Source: Folioceros fuciformis (taxonomy: Eukaryota; Anthocerotophyta; Anthocerotopsida; Anthocerotales). From it: DNA of 64,000 nucleotides. Shown here in pieces: positions 17,890-30,400 of the stretch. Position 1 is the first letter of the stretch, and each line of letters opens with the position of its first letter. The stretch covers positions 217,172 through 281,171 of the forward strand of contig JBNGIO010006373.1 of the NCBI GenBank assembly GCA_049999805.1, written 5' to 3'. The notes beneath the pieces were generated by a model. It ran no database searches and was not told the DNA's origin. It saw nothing but the letters and a program-made list of their open reading frames with translations. The translations under genes were made by a program, and so were the position numbers.

Positions 17890-18420
17890 GAATGACAACG
17901 AACTGTCAGCCAGTATTCCCTGCATGCAATGTAGTGGACTCTAGAGAAGGCTAGTAGCTTGGTCTCTCCAAGCCCGACAGGCAGATCATGGCCGGAGTTT
18001 GCTGTGGCACGACTCAGATCCTGCCTGCCCTTCCTCCTTCTCCTCCTCCTCCGCCGGGTCTGTAATGGCTTGTGCTACAGTGAGTTAGCCCAAAGGCTTG
18101 GCACTCAGTCGAAGATTCAAGGCACAGGGCTCCTAGCTCTCATGCATAGGGGCTTTATCTCGCCCCTTTTGGATAGATACTAGGTAGATGGGAACTTCTC
18201 TTAAGTAAAGGAGACTCCTAACTTTGTTACTTCATATGCTTTTCCTAATATGTACACAAATAAGAAAGGAAATGAAGAAAAAGGAAAGAGTCAAATTGAT
18301 TATCTTGAGCCCTAAACCCTGAACCCGGCCCCTAGAAGTCCGCCAGATCCCTTCACAGGGCTGTGAACCGTGGGTTAGTCTACTCAAGCCCATTGCTGGG
18401 CTGCTGTCCGGGTGGTGGAG
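17890..18420. other. Intergenic/promoter region upstream of MDN1 with a telo-box-like element
   Basis: There is no credible coding frame. Around 18306-18325, some 100 bp before the MDN1 start codon, is a CCCTAAACCCTGAACCC stretch resembling the telo-box (AAACCCTA) found in promoters of plant translation and ribosome-related genes. The match is imperfect and the function inferred. Confidence 0.4.
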
Positions 18421-21400
18421 ATGGAGGAATCGTTGAAGACGTTTGATGTTCACGACGCTGTGAGGAGACTGGGGGCACGCCATCCCGCTCTTCTCACCTG
18501 NNNNNNNNNNNNNNNNNNNNNNNNNNNNNNNNNNNNNNNNNNNNNNNNNNNNNNNNNNNNNNNNNNNNNNNNNNNNNNNNNNNNNNNNNNNNNNNNNNNN
18601 TTTGATTCTCTAGTACGTGGTTGCAGGGAGGGGCAGGGGGTCGAGGAGCCTCGACTGGTTGCAGTTCTGGAACGCTTGCTGCTAGACCCGCAATTCACAG
18701 TCGCTGTGGTGGGCTGTTTCCGGCCAATTGTTCCGAGGATTGTGGATGAGCTCATACGGTCTCTGGACGACGGACGAAGGGAAGGGCAAGCTGAGTTCGC
18801 CACCCATGCCACCTCTAGTTCGCCAAATGGGTCGACGTGGGGCTTAAGTCGCCATGAGTATGCGGTCATGGCTTTGAGCCGGACTTTGGAGCTGGCTCCG
18901 CATGTGCTGAGGTGAGCCGTGGGAATTCGGTGGGAATTGGGTGACAGGCGGTCCGAGGATTACTGATTTAGTTGGGGGGATTTTTGGCAGTGCGGTGTTG
19001 CAGTACTTTCAGTTTTCCCCTCCTCCTTTTGAACGTCTTCTGCGTGGGGGTGCCCCTGGGAGTCCCGTCTCAGGAGCTTGTTCGGATGCAATGGTAGGCT
19101 CCATGACGGGGATGGCTGTGTTGAGGCTAATTCTTCTTCGTATGCGGACTGCCTGACCCTGTGCCGGATGGTGTTCAGGAAGCACCGCCTCTACTGGACG
19201 TCCTTCGTGCGTCGTACCGGTTGCTGCTCTTGGAGCCCTGCATTTTCCGTGACAAGTGGGACTGGAGCTCCTTTCTGGAGCTCTTGCACTGGGATGGAGG
19301 CGACAGTCAGCTTCGAGCGGATGTTCGGTGGTGTGCCACGCAAGTGGTGTCCATTGTGCTGAGGATGAGCGATATTGCAAGGCAGAAATTATGCGTTCAG
19401 ATCGCCGAGCTGGATGAAGAGACGGCTGTTGCATGTTTGTTCAGGTTCGTTGTTGATTGGTGTGGCGGGAAATGGTGGTGCAGCTGATTACTGTATATGG
19501 GGAGTGGCCGTTAGTATCGATATCTGTTTGTGGTACGTATCACAGAAAAGCACAGCCATCTCAATCTGTCGCCTTTGTGTTCTGAATTGGGCAGGTGGGA
19601 AGAATATTGTCAAGATGTAGCTGTTGAGAAGGCTGGGATGTACATGGAGCGTGACCTTGTACAAGGTGTCCGAAAAGTCAGTTTGCAAGATGAACCCACG
19701 AAGGTGGGACTGACAGCAAAGTTTAGGGATGGAAACTTCTCGAAAGTTGAAATTTGTGGCATTGAGCTCCCAAGGAAGCAGTGTTCAAGTTTGGGGTAAA
19801 GCTTCAATGGAGAACCAACTTGTAGTAGTGTCAATTGTCACCGGGCTGAGTTTTGTTCATTGGTGGAGGCTTACTCGTTGACCATTGCACGCAGGGTAGA
19901 GCCTCAAAACGGCTTGTTTGTTATGACTTCAACAGCCAGGAGTAGCCTGGAAGCTGTTGTACTGGCATTGAGCCAAAAGTTGCCAATTCTTCTGGAGGGA
20001 CCAGTGGGCGCTGGAAAGTCGTCACTGGTCCAGGAGGTGGCTCGCCTTACAGGCAATTTAGGTTTCTTACTAAAACTTCACTCACTGTAAGCTTGTCCTG
20101 TTCAAGTCCAGGATAACTTAGAGAGTCTCCATTAAGCATTCACACGTTTGCATGCTGTTAATTAGATATATTATTCATCCATTTGGATGATCAGATGGAT
20201 AGCAAGACCTTGCTGGGGAGCTATATGTGCACAGACACTCCCGGCGAGTTCCAGTGGCAGCCAGGCGCCCTGACGCAAGTATGATTCTATCCCTGGTTGT
20301 GAAGATCCCTTAATGGGGAGTCGAAAACCAGCTTTTTTGTGTCCGCTTCTGACCAACTGGCATGACAGGCTGTCACCAGAGGATTGTGGGTCGTGTTCGA
20401 GAACATTGACAGAGCTCCTTCTGAGATCTTGTCTGCACTGACACCATTATTAGAGGATGGGAAACTGTACATTGCAGGAAGAGGAGAGGTACGCTGGTTA
20501 CATCTCGTTGCTGCCCATTTGGCTGCTGCCCTGCAGGTCTTGTGCAGTGGTGTATCTATGCGGTATCCGAAGAGCTGAGAATTGTATCTCCCGCCGATGC
20601 AGGTTATCCAGGCTGTTGAGAATTTTAGGCTCTTTTCAACAGTGACAAGTTTGGATTCTGCTCAAAGATTAAGTTGGGGAGGTACATGCATGTTTCTTGT
20701 AGTTTATCAGGATGGTTGTGCTATCATGAATCATCTCATATGTTCAATGTGTCGTGGTGCAGGTGGCCACATGTTGAGTAGTCTGTGGCGAAGAGTGGTT
20801 CTTGACTCGCCGAAAGATGAAGAGCTGGCCCTGATTCTTGAAGGACGCTTTCCAAGACTGGGGCTCTTGGTCACCAGGCTGAAAGGTCTGTAGGTGGACG
20901 CATTTCAGGTTCCAGCATTGGCCTGAACTGCACGCACTTTCCTGTGGCTTCTGTTAACCTCTCTAGGTGGCATCTTAGGTACTATGGAGAAGTTGCAGTC
21001 AGCAGATAAGTTAAGTGGAAGGCCAATACACTTTGGTCATCCATTTTCAACCAGGTAATGGCATTTGTGTACCTTTCTCTTGGTGGCAGATTTGTTTCCA
21101 TGCATAGAGGGTTGATTGTTGAAACTTTACAGCGATGTCTGTATTGGCGACTGATCATATCTGTATTGTAACAGGGATCTCATTAAGTGGTGTTATAGGT
21201 TGTCTTCTTTTGTGCCTGAAACTCCTGCCAGTCTCTGCTTGCCCGAGTCTTTGCTGGAACGTGTTTATGTGGAGGTACACGCTTCTGCTACTTGTGCAAC
21301 AATTGTGATTGGAGTGTAGGTGCCTTGACAAAGCGTTGGTTCTATACACAGTTTGTTCGTCGATTTTCAATGCCTCATGGTCGCCCTTGTCTCTTATTTG

Positions 21401-24400
21401 CTGGTGCAGGCTGTCGACGTCTTCGCTTCTGCAATTCCAAATGGAGCTGATAGGCACCGTGTGCTGGGGACTCTTGCTGCTCAATGGGACATTTCGCCTG
21501 AGAAAGTTAAGTTCTACAGTCAGTTGAACAAGCCCAAGCAGCAGGTATGTTGCATGACTTGTGGCCTCTTCTTGCACTATCCAGTAGTAAGTATTTTTTG
21601 GCCCTGACAAAGGACTGTGGGGTTCAGATCTCACTGCAAGCTTTCACTGTTGGCAGGGCTACTGTACGAGCTCGTTCAAAGCAGGTTTCTGAGGTCTCGT
21701 CTTGTTGTATTAAGCTCCCTAGAACATCACGCGTTTGTCCACTTCCTGCTGTGTTAGCTGGCTATTTTCTTACGTGTAGACGTGGTTGCAGAGAAAGGCG
21801 ACAGCAGGTCGTGTTTTTGCTAACACAGGCCATGCCATGCGGATGCTTGAGTCCATAGCAGCATGCGTGCAGCATGGAGAACCTGTGTTGTTGGTCGGTG
21901 AGACTGGTACTGGGAAGACAACCCTAGTGCAGCACTTAGCCCGTCAAATCTCTATGCCTTTGGTTGTTCTTGTAAGTTGTCCTTCCTTTGATCGGCTGAC
22001 ATTACGGAAAATTTTGCTCCCTTTCAAGCTGTTCATATCGTCCTGGTCCTGTCCGCAGAACATGAGTCAGCAAAGCGACAGCACAGATTTCTTAGGAGGA
22101 TTCAAGCCAGTGGATGCTCAAAGGATATGTGCCCCACTCTTTGAGATGTTCAATCATTTATTCCAGCTGACGTACTCAGCAAAGGTCCGTCTCCTTCAAT
22201 TGCTGATTGTTCTCTTGTGCCCACCCTTGGTTTGTGCTGATGGTCTTTGAACCCCAGGAAAATTTCGCCTTTTTGAGACGTGTAAGGCGGAATGTTGAGC
22301 ACAAGCAGTGGGACGAACTTTTGGAAGCCTTTCGTCGTACAGCTGAGAAAATTTTGTCTGGGCCCCCGTGTCCTGCTGGACATGTGGATAGTGCTCAGCT
22401 AGCAAAGCGAAAGAGGCCTGTTAGTGACAAGCTTGTTCGTGAGTGGGGTGCATTTGCAGTCAAAGTGCAGAAGGCAGAGAAGCAAGTTCTAGCTGCAAAA
22501 GCTGGTTTTGCCTTTGACTTTGTTGAGGGAGCTCTGGTGACAGCCCTCAAAGAGGGGCAGTGGCTACTCCTTGATGAAATTAATCTCGCGGCTGCTGATA
22601 CTCTGGAAAGACTTACTGGTGTATTGGACCAGAAGACCGGAACCCTCTCTCTTCCTGAGCGGGGTGATGTCGAGATCATTCCAAGGCATCCAGATTTTCA
22701 GATTTTCGCATGCATGAATCCAGCTACCGATGTGGGGAAGAGAGATCTACCTGTGGCTCTGAGAAGCCGGTTCACAGAGTTTTTTGTGGACGAGATGACA
22801 TCTAGGGAAGATCTGGAGGCTCTTGTATTTCAATATTTGGAAGGTGCTCTACCCTCTCCACCAGTGGGTGATGTTGTTGATTTCTACTTGAATGCCCGTG
22901 AAGAAGCTGATTGTCGATTATTGGATGGAGCTGGGCAGAAGCCGCAGTATAGCTTGCGCTCTCTTTCACGGGCGTTAGAGTACACTATAGCAGCTCTACC
23001 CATCTATGGTTTCAAGCGTGCATTGTATGATGGACTCTGCACGTCGTTTTTGACACTTTTGGATCAGAAAAGTACTGTGTTAATGGCCAATTTGATTGGG
23101 ATAGCTGCTTTCGGGCGGGCCAATAGCAGTTCATTGGGCCAGTTCCTTCTCAAGGTTCCACCCCAGCCAACTCCAGGTCATGTTTTATTTGAGCAGTTCT
23201 GGGTGGAACAAGGGGACACCAACCTCTCTGATGTTTCGCAGGATTTGCAAGGTCGATATGTGCTGACTAGAACCATACGTGAGCACCTAAAGAACTTGGC
23301 AAGAGCTGTGTTTGTCAGGAAGTACCCGGTCTTGTTGCAAGGTCCAACGTCAAGTGGGAAGACAAGTTTAGTCGAGTATCTTGCAGCAGTTACAGGGCAT
23401 CGGTTTGTGCGGATCAATAATCATGAGCATACTGATTTGCAGGAGTATCTAGGGACTTATGTCACAAGTCCAGCAGGCCAGTTAGTTTTCCAGGAGGGGA
23501 TCCTAGTAAAAGCTGTTCGACAAGGTCATTGGGTTGTGTTGGATGAGCTGAATCTGGCGCCCTCTGATGTGTTGGAGGCGTTGAACCGCCTGCTTGATGA
23601 TAACAGGGAGTTGTTTGTACCAGAGATTCAAGCAACGATCAAAGCACACCCTCAGTTTATGCTGTTTGCAACTCAGAATCCCCCTGGTATTTACAGTGGT
23701 CGCAAAATACTGTCCAGAGCATTTCGCAACAGATTCCTCGAGCTGCATGTTGATGATATACCAGATGATGAACTACAAGTGATACTGGAGAAAAGGTGCG
23801 CAATTCCTAGGAGCTACGCTGAGAAAATGGTCAACGTGATGAAGGACCTACAGAGGCATAGACAAAGCAGTCAAGTATTTGCTGGAAAGCATGGCTTTAT
23901 TACAGCTCGAGATCTGTTTAGATGGGCAGAAAGGTATGCAAGTGGCTATGAAGAGTTGGCCACCAATGGCTATATGCTTCTTGCGGAGCGTCTTCGGGAT
24001 GAGAGTGAGAAGGCTGTTGTTCAGGGTGCCTTAGAAAAGCACATGCGAGTGAGAATTGATGTTGAACATCTGCACGAGGTTGGGACCATCTTCCATTGTG
24101 CTTCCACAGGTTTTGGTGTTGCTCACTTCACTGGACAGAGTGATATAGCCTGTTTGTGTCCTGCTTTTCAGCTGACAAGCTCAGATGCATTCCAAGAGCT
24201 TCGACTGCACCTGGAGGCACCTGAGTCGGAAGCTCGTCTTGGGAAGTAAGTGATAAATTAACTAGAAGGGGTCATGCAAGAATGTGTTGTTTGATTGGCA
24301 TGCTTAGCTACATTGTTGTTGGTTGCTTTCCAGAATTGTATGGACAAATAGCATGAAGAGACTCTTTAATCTTGTGGAACGTGGCATACATCATGGCGAA

Positions 24401-27400
24401 CCCATTTTGCTAGTTGGTGAAACAGGCTGTGGTAAGACCACAGTCTGTCAGCTGATGGCATTGCTGACTCAACCAAGACGTAAAGGACCTCGGCGTCTAC
24501 ATATACTAAACTGCCATCAACACACTGAGACGTCAGATTTTTTGGGTGTAAGTAGCTCGAATGTATTTTCTGTCTTTGCTTGTTGGTATGAGGAAATCCT
24601 CTGAAACAGAAGAGCGTCTTCAGGGTTTTCGTCCAGCCCGGGACAAGGATGCCTTGACCGTTAAGTTTGCAGCTGTTGTTGCTGAAGTACGTGCTCTTGC
24701 CACGGTCAGAGAACTATGCAAGACAGAGGTAAGCGTGTTTTTCAGTATCAGCACTGTTTCTGATTATGGTGACAGGTTAGTTCTTTGGAATCCTTTAACG
24801 TGCCACATCGGTTTTGCTGACCTTACTTATTCTGTGCTAGGTCCAATCAAGCATTCAATCGTCTGCGCGGGTGCTTGATATCCTAAATCTTGTTCTTGAA
24901 GAACTTAAAGAAGAACCAACATCTCAAAGGGTGGCACACATTGGCCAGGCCCAACTGAAAGCGGAGATACGGTTTCTGGAAAATGCAAGAGAAACACTGC
25001 TCGTACTTCAAAAAGACTGGCAACAGCTCTTTGTATGGAGGGATGGACCGCTTGTGGAGGCCATGCGAGAGGGAGATTTGTTTCTGATTGATGAGATTTC
25101 TCTTGCTGAGGATAGTGTCCTTGAACGATTGAACAGTGTTTTGGAGCCGAAGCGTCTCTTGGTAATGTCAACCACCACTGGTGACATTAATATCTCAAAC
25201 GTGTGACATATTTGCCTGTACTAAGGCTCTGATCTTGGCCGCAGGTTCTTGCAGAGAAAGGCGGGTCAAGTGTGGAAGAACTGGTGGCCCATCCAGATTT
25301 CAGAATCATGGCTACAATGAATCCAGGAGGGGACTTCGGGAAAAAGGAGCTTTCTCCTGCTCTCCGCAATAGGTTCACTGAAATATGGGTTCCCCCAGTT
25401 GTGGACTTGGATGATCTCAGGAGGATTCTGCTGGAAAGGTATGTGCGGTCGATCAGCATTTGTTTCAGCACTTGGTGAAAGTCATGACGTCTTGTTTTCG
25501 GTAACCAAACATTCGCTGTCTGTTGTCTGTGGGCTATGTCAGGCTTTCAAGCCCGAAGCTCTTCTCCCTCGTTGAACCATTACTCCAATTTTGGCAGGTA
25601 CCTCTCTATTCTTGTTGCCCACCTGGGTTCCTGCATGCCCTTTTGGTTATTCAATTCGTTTCCATCCCTAAACCCATTCTTTCTGTGACAGTGGTTCCAA
25701 CATCATTATGGCAGTGGAAGGCTGCTGTCAGTCAGAGATCTTTTGTCTTGGATAGCCTTCATCAACAACGCAGTAGAAAATATTGGGATTTCTGGAGCAT
25801 TTGTTCATGGTGCTTTTCTGGTGCTCCTTGATGGGATAGGTGTCGGTAAGGGTTTGTCATTGGCTAGGCTGTTGTGTGGTCGTTGTATTTCCAAATGAAT
25901 TCTCAACTACATGAGCTGGACGCACATTTGTCCTTTTTGTCTATGCAGCTCATTACCTTCTGATGTCATTGATAGGACTGGGAATGTCAAGCTCAGCAGC
26001 TTCTAAGATGAGAAACGAGTGCTTGGAGCATTTACAGCGTTTGGTACCTGGAGTAGGTCTCCTGCACTTCCCTTGATGATTTCAAGGCTTACTCCGGTTC
26101 GGTCACTTCATTCTGACACTGTTCGTACTTCCTTCTTCTCGTTGCAGAATGGGACAGATCCTGCCACTGTTTGTGTCAACCCTTCGGTGTTCAAAGGTCT
26201 TGCATTGGGAGAGGCTCAAGGGCTTCCCGCCAGTGATGAAATGTTTGGTCTTGCCCCATTCTTTATTCCTAGAGGTATGAAAACACTGTAAGCTGGGATA
26301 GCTTGTTTTCTGTCAATGATGCTGGGGCACAACAATGGCTATGAGTAGCCAGCCTCTTACTCTGGTCATCTTTTGCAGGCGCTCGTGGTGATGATGACAA
26401 GTCGTTCAAGTTGGACGCCCCAACAACAAATCAAAATGCTTTCAGGATTCTGCGGGCAATGCAACTCCAGAGGCCAGGTTCAGTCGTCCAAATGCTAATG
26501 CCTCCTGAGTATGGAGTTTCAATGCCGAATCTGTCATTTCTTGGTATTTGTTTCTGAGCAGGCTATTGTTTCCTTACAGTGCTCTTGGAAGGAAGCCCTG
26601 GTGTTGGGAAGACCAGTTTGGTTACTGCGTTAGCGTCTTATTCTGGTCATTCCCTTGTGAGGATTAACCTTTCTGAACAGGTACAGAAAGCAATGGGTCT
26701 GATCTTTGGACGAGTTAGAGTAAAGAATCCTTTTCAAGCATGTTTCCTGCTTTTTGTAGACGGATATGATGGATTTGCTTGGATCGGATCTACCTGTGGA
26801 AGGGGGAACTGGTGGCGAGTTCCGCTGGTCAGATGGTGTCTTCTTGCAAGTAATGTAACACCGATCCTCTTGATTACGTTAGGATCTTTTCTAATTGTTC
26901 CATGCTTACTGACAGCTCTGAGGCTGTCTGTCCAGGCGCTAAAGGCAGGTGACTGGGTTCTCCTGGATGAGCTGAACCTTGCTTCCCAGTCTGTGCTCGA
27001 GGTATGGGCTGAAATAAGTGCCACCTTGGGATAGTTGTGATTGCAAAACTACCTCTGCACTGATATCAAATGTGTGATGCAGGGATTAAATGCGTGCCTT
27101 GATCATCGTGCAGAAGTGTTTGTGCCAGAACTAAATGAACGTTTCAAATGTCCAGCCAGTTTTCGAGTTTTTGCTTGCCAAAATCCCACACAACAAGGAG
27201 GTGGCCGGAAGGGCCTCCCGAAGTCGTTTTTGAACCGGTTCACAAAGGTTTGTGCAAGTGTCTTCTGTACCATGTGTAAAGGGGTATTCAGTGAGTGCTG
27301 ACCACTGTTTATGGACAGGTTTACGTGGATGCTTTGTCAGAGGATGATTACGTATTCATCGCATCTGCTGTACATCCGTCCATTCCCAAGCCTCTGTTGA

Positions 27401-30400
27401 GAAAGATGATACAGTTCAACGCTAAGATGTATGAAGATATCCAGATCAGACATTTGTATGGTCAAGCTGGGTCTCCATGGGAATTTAATTTGAGGGACAT
27501 TCTACGCTGGTGTGAGCTTGTCGAAGGTTTGTGCTTCTTCATGAAGTATGTCCTGACATGTAATGTAATGCTTTCCTTCAACCTAACTGTGCCATTGTTT
27601 CATGACAGGAAGCTCCTCAATGTTGTACAATCCGGAAGAAAGTGCAAACTACTTTCTTGATGTCTTATACCTGCAGAGGATGAGATCTTTGCAAGATCGA
27701 CGGCAGGTTCGCGACCTCTTTCAAGAGGTTTTTGGCACAGCTGCGGATCTTAACCTCCATCCAAATGTTATCGTCTCTCAGGAGCATGTACATGTAGGAT
27801 TAGCCAGCATCAAGCGTCAACCTGGGCTGCAACCAGATTCGGGAACCTCAAAGAGGCTCTCCATACTTACAGGCTTCGGAAACCAGTTGGAGTCCTTCCT
27901 CCATTGTGTACAGAAGGGGTGGATGTGCATCCTGGTAGGACCGCAAGCCTCTGGCAAAACTTCCCTAGTCCGTCTTGTAGCTCAGCTAACAGGGAACAGG
28001 CTCCATGAGTATACCCTCACTACTGCAACTGATACAACGGATTTATTAGGAAGCTATGAGCAACATGATTTATACCGCCACTGGCAAGATCTTGTGAAAC
28101 GTGCAGAGAAATCAATTTTGGTTCTTTCACAAAGTTTCCTAACAGAATCAAGCATTGAGCTGCCATCCACCAGAAAGATAAATCTAGTGAAGGGTGTGCT
28201 TGGATCTTGGGACACTTTTCGCAAGGTTACATCTGCTGATGTTCTGACAACCTTTGCAGATGGTGGAAATGCTCCACAGGGCATAAGTGGCCAATCTGTT
28301 CACATGTTAGTACAGACCATTGAACAGCTGGTGAGCTGGGTTGCCACTTGTAAGGTTTCAAAGTGGGTACCTGAGGTTGACCCAAATTTGGTCTTGTCAG
28401 AACTTAGAGCCTTAGTCACAAGTCTGGGAGTCAAGAGAAGCACAGGGCAGTTTGAATGGGTGGATGGTGGCCTGCTAAAGGCTTTGAGGTCTGGGGACTG
28501 GGTCGTCCTTGAAAATGCCAATCTCTGCAACCCAACGGTATGTTTTTGGTAATATAGATCCTTGCATATTGTTTTGTTGTCATTTCCTATCTCGTTTACG
28601 ATGTTTCCATTCTCAGGTGCTGGACAGACTCAACCCATTGCTGGAGCCCGGTGGTACAATCTTGATCAATGAGCGGGGGCTTGTACGTGGCGAGCCTTTA
28701 GTGGTCCGGGCCCATCCCAATTTCCGGCTGTTTTTAACCCTAGATCCGACTCATGGGGAGGTGTCCAGGGCGATGAGGAATCGTGGAATAGAAATTTTCA
28801 TGATGCAGACAACTGAGCAACACACTGTTGGCAATCTCAGTACAGACCAAGATGACAGGCAGGTTGTCGTAGCAGCTGGTGTAGCTGGTTCTTCCCTCAC
28901 AGAAGGAATGGCTCTTGCACACTTAAGGTTCAAGGCTTTTATGAAGACCTCTCACGATATTCATCGAGTGTCACGTCGGGAATTGTTCCAGTGGGTTAGC
29001 TTATTTCAGGAGCTGCTTCTTAGAGGAGTAAGTGTTTCGAGGGCCTTGTTCTGCAGCTGGGACCAAACGTATGTGCAGCGTTTGAAGACCGTGTCGGGAA
29101 AGGCTGCAGCTGTGGACATACTCTTGTCAGTGCTGACAGACGTAGTTGCTAAGGACACAATTAAGTGGAATAGTATGTCTTTATACCTACCAGGTGGTTG
29201 GCCGACGCCGTTGACTCTTGACAAATATGTTATGGATGCTAAAGTATCTGCAGTTAGGCGTGACTCCATGCTGATCGAGTTCCTAGCAATTCAATTCCTA
29301 TCTTGGATGCTAGCTCTGGATTGGCAGATCGCTGGGAAGGTTGCCAACCTTTTGGAGTGGGAAAAGGATAAGATGCATATTCTGCCTGCTTTACCTGGTC
29401 ACGTTCTTTGGTGCCATTTAAGTCCGCTTGCTATCGAGTTGGAGCAATCTATAGACGTCCCTGTTCCTTCTGTCAGCATAGTTGAGGTGGAGCAAATGTT
29501 GAAGCATGCTGCACTCTGGATGTTCAGGCAGGCAAACTTCTCTGATGCGAAGCTTCGTATTCAGTGGCTGAAAAGAATCTCTGGCAACATGGGTAGGTAC
29601 AACCATATTTTGGAAAGCATTGTTTGTGCGTTGGAGCAAGAGCTGGAGCACCACCTGTTCAAGGAACTGTGGAATGCGTGGCAAAACCTGAGTTCAGACG
29701 CCCATTTTCAAGATTTACCCTTTGTCCTTGGACATGTGAAAGCTGGGGCTCGAGCCGACAGTGTTGATGTGGTTGCCTCCCTGAGTTCGAAGTTAATTGC
29801 CCTTAGGCGAAGCCTCCTGCAGTGGCAGCTAGAGGAAAAAGCATGTAAGAATGCACAAAGTCTTGGACCTGGTCGATATCGTGCTGCCTGGAACACAGTA
29901 TCAGCTGGACATCTTTCTTTGTATTCTAGTGAACAGACTCTGGCTGATGTCCTCGAGACATTAATAAATTGGAAGCACCGCCTGCTATCCTCAGTGCAAA
30001 AGTTAGAGGACAATCTACTCAAGTCATGCACAGCCGAGTGCTGGGATGGGTTGTCCACCAACTTCGCCGATTTCCAAGAGTGGCATGAAGCTTTGTGGAA
30101 AACTCTGCTACAACCGGGGCTGAATACTGATGACTATCTCCTTTGTTGGTCATTTTTCAAAAGAAGCCTGAAGGAACTTTGCGACGTCCCAGTCCCTCCA
30201 GCTGATCAGAAGGTAAAGTAAATGCCTGCAGTTTCTGACATGACGCATGGTAGCCTGCTGGGGTGTCAGTATGTGAAACCCTTCGTTACTGTGGCAGTTT
30301 ATCTGTTTGACTGTTTGAACTCAAAGTTTGTGTACCTGTTGTGTTGCAGTGTGTCACAGAGCTCCGCAACATTGTGGAGACGATTGATGATGAACTAAGG

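Noticed and set aside
18411-18420. GTG start for MDN1 three codons upstream
   Set aside because: The ATG at 18421 is the ordinary plant start and gives MEESLKTF.
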